Shown here: one piece after another, positions 6,905 to 12,999 of the stretch | How the letters are laid out: every line of letters starts with the position of its first letter | Numbering within the stretch: position 1 is the stretch's first letter | Assembly (NCBI GenBank): GCA_910578765.1 | Contig: CAJTRW010000002.1 | Location: 1 to 20,903 of the forward strand | Length of the DNA stretch: 20,903 nt | Reading direction: 5' to 3' | From: an uncultured Christensenella sp. | GTDB lineage: Bacteria > Bacillota > Clostridia > Christensenellales > Borkfalkiaceae | Program-made: the position numbers and the translations under genes | The notes under the pieces: model-generated | What the model saw: the letters and a program-made list of their open reading frames with translations, nothing else | Database searches by the model: none | What the model was told of the DNA's origin: nothing

Positions 6905-6914
6905 ATTTCAATTT
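6903..6914 (+). repeat. AAATTTCAATTT repeat, copy A
   Basis: One of four exact copies in 0.8 kb. It overlaps the stop codon of the 55-aa gene and is followed by TGCGAGGCG, which supplies the ribosome site of the next gene. Confidence 0.75.
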
Positions 6915-6930
6915 TGCGAGGCGTTAAAAA

Positions 6931-7134
6931 ATGAGTAAATATGAGCCGTTATGGAAGTATTTAGAGGATAATAATAAAGAAAAATATATATTATCTTATG
7001 AAGAAATCAAGAACATTTTAGGGTTTGAAATAAATCATTCGTTTTTGACTTATAAGAAAGAGGCAAAAGAATATGGTTATGAAGTCGGCAAAATATCAAT
7101 GAAAGAAAGGACAGTAATTTTTAACAGGTTATAA
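6931..7134 (+). CDS. DUF7662-like small protein (67 aa)
   Basis: A 67-residue protein: MSKYEPLWKYLEDNN, an ILSYEEIKNILGF helix, HSFLTYKKEAKEYGYEVGKIS and a final strand RTVIFNRL. This matches my memory of a small family (DUF7662 type) common beside mobile-element genes in Clostridia and other bacteria; the role is unknown. GAGGCG stands about nine bases before the ATG, inside the extended repeat copy A. It belongs to the run of small AT-rich genes after the recombinase. Confidence 0.75.
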   Translation: MSKYEPLWKYLEDNNKEKYILSYEEIKNILGFEINHSFLTYKKEAKEYGYEVGKISMKERTVIFNRL

Positions 7135-7138
7135 CTAT

Positions 7139-7150
7139 AAATTTCAATTT
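7139..7150 (+). repeat. AAATTTCAATTT repeat, copy B
   Basis: Second exact copy, five bases after the stop of the 67-aa gene, followed by AGCGGAAAATAAT and the next ATG. Confidence 0.75.
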
Positions 7151-7163
7151 AGCGGAAAATAAT

Positions 7164-7643
7164 ATGCGAAGAAAAGACAGGGAAGTAACTGATATACAAT
7201 CAATCATTAATATTATTGACAACTGCCAATGTTGCAGAATAGGTTTTCAAGATGAAGGTGAAGTTTATATTGTGCCGCTTCATTTCGGGTTTGAATATAA
7301 AAGTGACCGCTTTGTTTTGTATTTTCACGGAGCAAAAGAAGGACGCAAAATCGACTTGATTGACAAAAAGCCGTGCGTTGGATTCGAAATGGATACAACC
7401 CACGAGATTTATGCAAATAACCATAACAAAACTGCCTGCGCATACACTGCTCGTTTTCAAAGCGTGATAGGGACGGGCAAAATAAGTATGGTTTGTGATA
7501 ACAATGAAAAGAAGCACGGAATGCTATTGCTTATGGAGCATACGGTACAAAAACGTGAATGGTCTTTTGACGAAAAAATGTTAAATGCTGTTGCCGTATT
7601 CAAATTGGAAGTATATAAGTTTAGTTGTAAAAAACACGACTAA
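7164..7643 (+). CDS. Pyridoxamine 5'-phosphate oxidase-like/Nim-family flavoprotein
   Basis: A 159-residue split-barrel protein of the PNPOx-like superfamily, closest to the NimA-type group: start MRRKDREVTD, then CRIGFQDEGEVYIVPLHFGFEY, LYFHGAKEGRKIDLI and VGFEMD, with CAYTARFQSVIGTGKISMV in the middle. Nim proteins bind FMN, and some reduce 5-nitroimidazoles to harmless amines. Family membership says nothing firm about resistance. The start ATG lies just after repeat copy B, with a weak GCGGA ribosome site, and the stop overlaps copy C. Its place in the repeat-bounded array beside a recombinase suggests accessory, possibly mobile, cargo. Confidence 0.85.
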   Translation: MRRKDREVTDIQSIINIIDNCQCCRIGFQDEGEVYIVPLHFGFEYKSDRFVLYFHGAKEGRKIDLIDKKPCVGFEMDTTHEIYANNHNKTACAYTARFQSVIGTGKISMVCDNNEKKHGMLLLMEHTVQKREWSFDEKMLNAVAVFKLEVYKFSCKKHD

Positions 7644-7653
7644 ATTTCAATTT
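7642..7653 (+). repeat. AAATTTCAATTT repeat, copy C
   Basis: Third exact copy; its first bases are the stop codon of the Nim-like gene. Together with copy D it encloses a 65-base GC-richer segment (7654-7718). Confidence 0.75.
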
Positions 7654-7718
7654 GACTTGCGGTGAAGTCGGTTAAGCGGTTCGGCAATAAAAATACTCGG
7701 CTGCGGCGACACGGTGCC

Positions 7719-7730
7719 AAATTTCAATTT
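7719..7730 (+). repeat. AAATTTCAATTT repeat, copy D
   Basis: Fourth exact copy, followed by AGCG as in copy B. The stretch 7644-8028 has no convincing gene. It holds copies C and D, a minus-strand 40-codon frame (from an ATG near 7770 to about 7650) that I cannot support, and the recombinase-tail remnant at 7884. Confidence 0.75.
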
Positions 7731-7883
7731 AGCGTCGAACGGCTGATAAGTAACTATCTTGTCAGTCATTTTTCTTTGTGCCAAGCGATTACTTTTTGCG
7801 GTTCTATGCGTCCTCCACTATTAATCATTTCCAACTTCGGTTGTAGCAGAGTTTTCACAAAAATAAACTGCTACGGATAAAAA

Positions 7884-7962
7884 GTTCAAATGCAATGTAC
7901 TACCGCTCCGCCATTAATAAATTATACGAACCGTAATAAAAATTATCGGTTCGTTTTATTTT
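7884..7962 (+). repeat. Recombinase-tail/terminator module, copy 2 (remnant)
   Basis: CCGCCATTAATAAATTATACGAACC matches the end of the recombinase module at 21 of 25 positions, and GTTCAAATGCAA before it also matches. In frame it reads ..NVLPLRH-stop, against SQLPLARH-stop in the intact gene, so it is the decayed tail of a related recombinase. The hairpin ACGAACCG...CGGTTCGT (7926-7954) with TTTATTTTA is a good terminator. Confidence 0.7.
7926..7962 (+). terminator. Intrinsic terminator within module copy 2
   Basis: Eight-pair stem ACGAACCG/CGGTTCGT, extended inside by ATAA/TTAT, followed by TTTATTTTA. It would end transcription of the small-gene cluster. Confidence 0.75.
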
Positions 7963-8028
7963 ACAAAGTTAATATTTGAGTTTAAAATTGAAATGAGATT
8001 TGTTATTTATTAATTATGAGGAAATACT

Positions 8029-8252
8029 ATGAAAAATGCAAAATACGCTATTTGTAATGAATGTGGCAGTAAATTTCTTAAATCAAGTTCGGTGATGGAA
8101 TCTTTATGTCCGGAGTGCGCAAGTATTATATACGGTTATCCGAATTGTAACCATATTTTTAAAAACGGCAGATGCATAATTGCTATTGGAATGGAAACCG
8201 AAGTGATTACATAAAGCATTGTTTGGATATAAATGACAAAGAAAACAAGTAA
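8029..8252 (+). pseudogene. Frameshifted zinc-ribbon protein
   Basis: The open frame gives 61 residues (8029-8214): MKNAKYAICNECGSKF, a second CPEC, then YPNCNHIFKNGRCI, after which it turns into unrelated AIGMETEVIT. Reading one base earlier from 8178 continues as NCYWNGNRSDYIKHCL and stops at 8250-8252. That restores GRC-x-x-C, the last zinc pair expected for this small family, which makes a one-base deletion at ATAATTGC (8176-8183) the simple reading. GAGGAAA is a good ribosome site. Either the gene is broken or there is a sequencing error. As it stands, the protein keeps three of four Cys pairs. Confidence 0.75.
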
Positions 8253-8348
8253 AGTCAAAAAGAATGATACAGAAGTACTGCTCTATTATTAATGTCTGAT
8301 ATTTATTTCAAATTCGCTGTTTATGGGCAATGCTTTTCCGTACATGTG

Positions 8349-8357
8349 TGCTAAAAT
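8349..8357 (+). promoter_or_regulatory. Extended -10 promoter of the XRE regulator
   Basis: TGCTAAAAT on the plus strand, 31 bases before the regulator ATG; no good -35. Confidence 0.4.
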
Positions 8358-8387
8358 AGTGCTATCGAACATAAGGAGATATTCATT

Positions 8388-8852
8388 ATGGATATGCAAA
8401 AAATAGGTGCATTTTTAGCTGAATTGCGGAAAGAAAAAAATCTTACGCAAGATGAATTGGGCGAACAAATCGGTGTAACGAATAAAACCGTTTCCCGCTG
8501 GGAAAACGGTAATTATTTACCGCCTGTTGAAATGCTGCAAATTTTAAGTAAATTTTATGACGTTAGCATTAATGAAATATTAAACGGCGAACGGATAAAC
8601 GATAGCGATTATAAAAACATTTCGGAAGAAAACGTAAAATCCGCACTAAACAGAAGTAACGCCATAATACGTAAGCACAAAAAAATTATGAATTGGATTA
8701 TTGCTGTTGTTGTGGCTTTATTATATATTTTAATCAGTTTAATATCACAAAAATGGCAGTACACTTGGATTATTTGGGTTGTGTATTGCGCATATCGCAC
8801 GGTCGAAAATATTGTCAATCATTATTTGAATATACACGTTAAATCCAAATAA
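8388..8852 (+). CDS. XRE-family regulator with C-terminal membrane segments
   Basis: A 154-residue protein. Residues 6-62 are a Cro/C1-type helix-turn-helix (LTQDELGEQIGVTNKTVSRWENG, then a fifth helix ending SINEIL). After a hydrophilic linker, two hydrophobic segments follow at about 101-118 and 124-140, so the repressor-like domain is probably tied to the membrane. AAGGAGAT precedes the ATG. Clostridia have many such HTH-plus-TM regulators. The target is unknown; it may control itself or the neighbouring island genes. It sits between module copies 2 and 3 in the repeat-delimited region. Confidence 0.88.
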   Translation: MDMQKIGAFLAELRKEKNLTQDELGEQIGVTNKTVSRWENGNYLPPVEMLQILSKFYDVSINEILNGERINDSDYKNISEENVKSALNRSNAIIRKHKKIMNWIIAVVVALLYILISLISQKWQYTWIIWVVYCAYRTVENIVNHYLNIHVKSK

Positions 8853-8863
8853 AAATCCGTTTC

Positions 8864-8925
8864 GTGTCACTACCGTTCCGCAAATTTTTAACGTACCCGA
8901 ACTATGCTAATTACGTTCATTTTTA
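8864..8925 (+). repeat. Recombinase-tail/terminator module, copy 3 (weak)
   Basis: CACTACCGTTCCGC matches copy 2 (ACTACCGCTCCGC) at 12 of 13 positions, followed by a diverged ACGTACCCGAAC...GTTCATTTTT hairpin. The same order of parts as copies 1 and 2 supports common origin, but the similarity is short. The rest of 8853-9103 holds only this and the terminator at 9032. Confidence 0.4.
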
Positions 8926-9031
8926 AATGTATTGCTTTTTTGCAATGATTTGATAAAAATTTTATCACGACTGAAATTTGTTTTAAATTGCCTCTCCCCG
9001 CCGCTTCGGGTAGCGGTAATTACGAATAAAT

Positions 9032-9075
9032 GAACCGCACCGTACAAACAGCACGGTGCGGTTCATTATTTTTTC
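9032..9075. terminator. Terminator hairpin between regulator and Sel1 genes
   Basis: GAACCGCACCGT (9032-9043) pairs perfectly with ACGGTGCGGTTC (9053-9064). On the plus strand ATTATTTTTTC follows; on the minus strand only ATTTATTCG. It serves the convergent genes on both sides, better for the plus direction. Confidence 0.75.
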
Positions 9076-9103
9076 AATCAAAGCAGTCAGACCGGATAAG
9101 CGG

Positions 9104-10720
9104 TTAAAACTGCGTGTCGCCCTCTTCGACAGAAACGAAAAATTTCCTGAATTTGTTTTTCCGTAATACACCGGCCGCGGCTTCTTCCCCGGCAAGCAAA
9201 GCCTTTTTGTACCATTTTGCGGCTTTTGCCAAATCCTTTTTTAAACCGCTTTTGCCTTTTTCGTACATATAGGCAATGCTTACCATACAATCGGTATCGC
9301 CGAGCTTCGCGCCCATTTCATACCATTCGACGGCTTTTTCGCCGTTCTTTTTTACACCGTCGCCGTGACGGTAACAACAGCCCATATTGTAAGCCGCCAT
9401 TGCATTGCCGCTTTTCGCCGATTTAAGATACCAACTTATTGCCGCGTCAACGTCCTGTTGTATGCCTATGCCTTTAAAATAGCAATACCCCACGTCGCTC
9501 ATCGCCTGCGCATTACCCTGCGCGGCGGATTTTAAAAGCCATTTTAAGCTTTCTTCGCCGTTCTTCTTAACGCCGTTTCCCACCATATAGCTCCAACCGA
9601 CGTGTAGCTGCGCCCTGTCGTCCCCCTGCGCGGCTGATAGCATATGCCAATAAAACGCCTTTTCTATATCGGCTATGACGCCTTCGCCGTTTTCGTAACA
9701 CATTGCAAGGTTATACTGTGCGCGCATATCGTCCTGCTTTGCCGCCCGACGAAACCACCTTGCCGCCTCGTACGCGTCTTTTTTTACTTCCTTACCGACT
9801 TTAAAGCACCAGCCGTAAGCGTTTTGCGCGGGCGGATAGCCTAAATCCGCCGCCTGTTTATACAATTTTACCGCTTCGGCTGAGTTTTGCAAAACGCCGT
9901 TGCCGTTTTCATACATAACGCCGAGCGCATATTGCGCTGGCGCATACGCTTGATTTTCGGTCTTTTCGTAACACTCAGTCGCGCGCTTATAATAGGCTAT
10001 CGCTTTTTCAATATCCCGCCCGACGTATTCGCCTTTTTCATAAAGCTGTCCCAATTTGAATATTGCCGCCGCCGATTGCTTATCGGCCGCTTCTTCAAAT
10101 ATGCGAAGCCCCTTTTTTCTGTCGCATTGCGAAGACTTTTCGTCGAAATAACACTCGCCTAAAAGATATAAAGCGTGCACAATGCCCTGTTGCGCAGCCA
10201 AAGCGTACCAATAAACCGCCTTTGCCTCCGATACGGGAAGATACTTATGTCCGCTGTAAATCCTGCCTAATCGGTATTGCGCGTATGCGCAATTGTTTTC
10301 CGCGGATTTCTGATACCAATCAAACGCCTCCGACATGTTTTCGTCCGTGCCTTCACCGTACTCGTAGCATTGTGCAAGATAGTACTGCGCCCATGAATTG
10401 CCCTGCGCCGCGGACTTTTCAAACAGACCGAACATTGCGCCCTCGTCGCGTTGAACGCCGCGTCCGTCGCGGTAACACATTGCAAGACAAAGCCGCGCAT
10501 TGTCGTCGCCGTTTTCGGCTGCCGTCCGCCAGAGTTTTACGGCGTTTTCAAAATGACCTTTTTCGTATTCCTCCGCCGCGGACGCGCATAGCCGTTCGCC
10601 GTCGGGCTTTTTCGTATCATTGATAAGGCGGTCTGTTTCGCCGTCCTCAACAGACGCACGCTTGGCTTTGAGCGCACGTAAAATATCCTCGTTTATCTTA
10701 AACTCTATATACTCGGACAT
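9104..10720 (-). CDS. Sel1-repeat protein (538 aa)
   Basis: A soluble protein built of about 12 Sel1-like (TPR-related) repeats of 36 residues from about residue 75 to 510, with the usual A-x-x-x-L-G-x-x-Y...G-x-G-V...A-x-x-W-Y-x-x-A-A-x-x-G-x pattern (for example AQYNLAMCYENGEGV). No signal peptide or membrane helix is seen, so it is cytoplasmic. The first 70 residues are charged and helical. The repeats form a superhelical scaffold that binds other proteins; the partner is unknown. The ATG follows the stop of the upstream Sel1 gene by one base, so it depends on coupling; no clear ribosome site is seen. Confidence 0.88.
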   Translation of the reverse strand: MSEYIEFKINEDILRALKAKRASVEDGETDRLINDTKKPDGERLCASAAEEYEKGHFENAVKLWRTAAENGDDNARLCLAMCYRDGRGVQRDEGAMFGLFEKSAAQGNSWAQYYLAQCYEYGEGTDENMSEAFDWYQKSAENNCAYAQYRLGRIYSGHKYLPVSEAKAVYWYALAAQQGIVHALYLLGECYFDEKSSQCDRKKGLRIFEEAADKQSAAAIFKLGQLYEKGEYVGRDIEKAIAYYKRATECYEKTENQAYAPAQYALGVMYENGNGVLQNSAEAVKLYKQAADLGYPPAQNAYGWCFKVGKEVKKDAYEAARWFRRAAKQDDMRAQYNLAMCYENGEGVIADIEKAFYWHMLSAAQGDDRAQLHVGWSYMVGNGVKKNGEESLKWLLKSAAQGNAQAMSDVGYCYFKGIGIQQDVDAAISWYLKSAKSGNAMAAYNMGCCYRHGDGVKKNGEKAVEWYEMGAKLGDTDCMVSIAYMYEKGKSGLKKDLAKAAKWYKKALLAGEEAAAGVLRKNKFRKFFVSVEEGDTQF

Positions 10721-10721
10721 A

Positions 10722-12170
10722 CTATTTTTTCAAATGTCTTTTAGCTTCTTTGTGTCCTTGTTTTGCCGCACGTTGGTACCATTCGCGCGCTTCGTCCAAA
10801 TCGACTTCGACGCCCATTCCTTCTTCATAGCAAAGTCCAACGGCATATTGTGCGTCGGCATCCCCCTGCGCCGCAGACCGCATAAACCAATAAAATCCGA
10901 TTTCGGGATCCTCGTCCACACCGACGCCGTCCATAAAGAAACTGCCAATTTTGTACTGAGCGTCCGCGTCGCCGTTCTGCGCCGCCTGCAAAAACCAATA
11001 TGCCGCGGCTTCGTCGTCCTGCTCGACATACCGCCCCTGGTGCAGATATTGGGCAAGGTTGTACTGCGCTTCGGCAACTCCGCCGCGCGCCGCCTGCTCG
11101 TAATACTTTAAAGCAAGCTCAACGTTTACTTTGACGCCCTTTCCGAAAGCGTACACATTGCCGAGATTGTGACCCGACATGGAATTGCCGGCTTCAAGTC
11201 CGCGCTCGTACATCTCTATAGCCTTGGACATATTTTTCTTTACGCCCCTGCCTTCCTCATACATACAGCCGAGGTTGCAATACGCCTGACCGTAATTATT
11301 GCCCGCCGAAATATTATACCACCTTAACGCCTCGTCAAGGTCGCGTTTAACGCCCTCGCCGTACTCGTAACAATAACCGACGTAGCACTGGGCTTTTGCG
11401 TGATTTCTTTTAGCCGCTTCTTTGTAATATTGAAACGCCGTAATAGAGTTTTGCCCGACGCCGTCGCCGTCGTCGTAGCACTCGCCCAAACGGAAGAGTG
11501 CGTCCGCCGAACCCTGGTCCGCGGCAAGCGAATAGTATTTTACGGCCGTCTTATAATCGCAGGGAACGCCGCGCCCGTCATAGTACGCTCTGCCTACGCC
11601 AAGCTGTCCGGTCGCATCTTTCAATTCCGCGGATTTAAGATACCACCCTAATGAAAGCCGCATAGACTTGGCATATTTTTTACGCCGAACGCCGTTATCG
11701 TCGTCTTCGTCATACCCGTCGTCAAAATCCCCGACGTATTCTTCGTATTTATCGTCCGATTCGTTAAGTTCCACTTCTGTTTCTTCTCGCTCGTATATTT
11801 GACCGAGATTATTCATAGCCTGCGTACAATTTTGCGCGGCGGACTTTTCAAACCACTCGACTGCTTTTTTCAAATCCCGCTCAACGCCAAGCCCGCAACG
11901 GTAGCAAAGGCCGACAAAGCATTGTGCGTCCGCATGTCCCAATTCACCTGCTTTGATAAAGTATCCGCTTGCGATTAGACCGCGTTTTTCCTCGTCCTGC
12001 ACGTCCACGCCGAGGTTATAGTTATAACAAATACCAAGTCTGTACAACGCTTCCGCACAGTCGGCGTTCTCTAAACTTTTCCATAATTCAACGGATTCGG
12101 AAAACTTTCTTTCATTATATAAAGCCTCGGCTTTTTTTAAAGTTTCGTTTACGTCCACGGATTTTCCCAT
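10722..12170 (-). CDS. Sel1-repeat protein with acidic insert (482 aa)
   Basis: About 11 Sel1 repeats from residue 35 to the end, ending QRAAKQGHKEAKRHLKK. The third repeat is interrupted by an acidic insert of about 30 residues (rich in D and E, around residues 135-165) before its second helix. No signal peptide. AAAGGAGC is a strong ribosome site, and the promoter at 12238-12266 precedes it. It is the first gene of a two-gene operon with the 538-aa Sel1 protein; the two are probably ancient duplicates, expressed together as scaffold proteins. What they scaffold cannot be read from the sequence. Confidence 0.88.
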   Translation of the reverse strand: MGKSVDVNETLKKAEALYNERKFSESVELWKSLENADCAEALYRLGICYNYNLGVDVQDEEKRGLIASGYFIKAGELGHADAQCFVGLCYRCGLGVERDLKKAVEWFEKSAAQNCTQAMNNLGQIYEREETEVELNESDDKYEEYVGDFDDGYDEDDDNGVRRKKYAKSMRLSLGWYLKSAELKDATGQLGVGRAYYDGRGVPCDYKTAVKYYSLAADQGSADALFRLGECYDDGDGVGQNSITAFQYYKEAAKRNHAKAQCYVGYCYEYGEGVKRDLDEALRWYNISAGNNYGQAYCNLGCMYEEGRGVKKNMSKAIEMYERGLEAGNSMSGHNLGNVYAFGKGVKVNVELALKYYEQAARGGVAEAQYNLAQYLHQGRYVEQDDEAAAYWFLQAAQNGDADAQYKIGSFFMDGVGVDEDPEIGFYWFMRSAAQGDADAQYAVGLCYEEGMGVEVDLDEAREWYQRAAKQGHKEAKRHLKK

Positions 12171-12237
12171 AAATTGCTCCTTTAACGATATTCGATTTTA
12201 ATGCCCTAAACAGGCAAGTTCAAATATTATTATATAA

Positions 12238-12266
12238 ATTATATCACTCTACACAGCACTTTTCAA
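12238..12266 (-). promoter_or_regulatory. Sigma-A promoter of the Sel1 operon
   Basis: On the minus strand TTGAAA (12266-12261), 17 bases, TATAAT (12243-12238), with TGA just before the -10. Confidence 0.85.
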
Positions 12267-12340
12267 TAAATTTTTATATAATTGAAAATTATAAAAAAAT
12301 TTATTTGCGTTTGCCCGCCGCGCCAAATCGTGTTTTATTC

Positions 12341-12369
12341 TTGAAAAACTTTTCTTTTTATGTTATAAT
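12341..12369 (+). promoter_or_regulatory. Sigma-A promoter abutting the YdeI remnant
   Basis: TTGAAA (12341), 17 bases, TATAAT (12364-12369) with TG before it. The first codon of the remnant begins two bases after the -10, which leaves no room for a leader. Confidence 0.75.
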
Positions 12370-12370
12370 T

Positions 12371-12786
12371 ATGTGCTTCGGGTGGATAGACAGCACGGTT
12401 AAGCGGCTTGACAACGGCGTTACCGTCCAGAGGCTTGCGCCGCGCAAAAAAAATTCGTTATGGTCGGAATTGAATAAAGAGCGCTGCCGCAGAATGGAAA
12501 AAACGGGACGCATGACCGACGCGGGGCGGGCGGTTCTGCCTGACATGTCGCCCGAAGGTTTTAAAATCGACAGCGATATATTAAACGCATTGCAGTCCGA
12601 CAAAACCGTATGGGAAAATTTTTCCGCACTCCCTCCGCTTTACCGGCGGGTCAGGATAGACACAATAAAAATCAAAAAAAACAGCCCGAGCTTTTCAAAA
12701 GCCGTCTGGAAAAATTTATCGAAAACACAAAACAGGGTAAAATTTACGGCGAATGGAACGATTACGGACGCTTGCTCGATTATTAA
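12371..12786 (+). pseudogene. Decayed YdeI/OmpD-associated family protein
   Basis: From ATG 12371 the frame reads MCFGWIDSTVKRLDNG, VQRLAPRKKNSLWSELNKER, EKTGRMTDAGRAVLP, a DILNAL helix and NFSALPPLYRRVRIDTIK, the family order. The family's first 50-60 residues before CFGWIDS are missing. At the A8 run near 12674-12681 the frame then shifts: the other frame continues QKKQPELFKSRLEKFIENT...GRLLDY and stops at 12784. The open frame running to 12859 has unrelated residues after the shift. So the gene has lost its front end and carries a one-base slip. The function of the family (peroxide or bacteriocin protection is claimed for some) is not kept here. Confidence 0.8.
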
Positions 12787-12903
12787 AAAAATTGCATTGA
12801 ACAGCGTTTTCAAAATTGATTTTCCGTTATCAGCGACGGGAAGCGGTCGGCACGCATGATTTTTGCACCCTTCGCAGTTAGGGAAGTAACTTTTCATAAC
12901 AGA

Positions 12904-12932
12904 AAAAGACGCGATTGAATATCGCGTCTTTT
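12904..12932. terminator. Bidirectional intrinsic terminator
   Basis: AAAAGACGCGAT-TGAAT-ATCGCGTCTTTT, 12 perfect pairs with A and T runs on both sides. It would end the YdeI remnant on the plus strand and the permease operon on the minus strand. Confidence 0.9.
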
Positions 12933-12999
12933 CTATTTGTGTTTATTTAATTCCATATAGGAACTGCGGACAAGCCGCACTCCCTTTTCGGAAATCAAT

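Noticed and set aside
7662..7880. 72-codon open frame on the plus strand
   Set aside because: No ribosome site and no family look; it runs across repeat copy D and low-complexity sequence. It is better explained as non-coding spacer.
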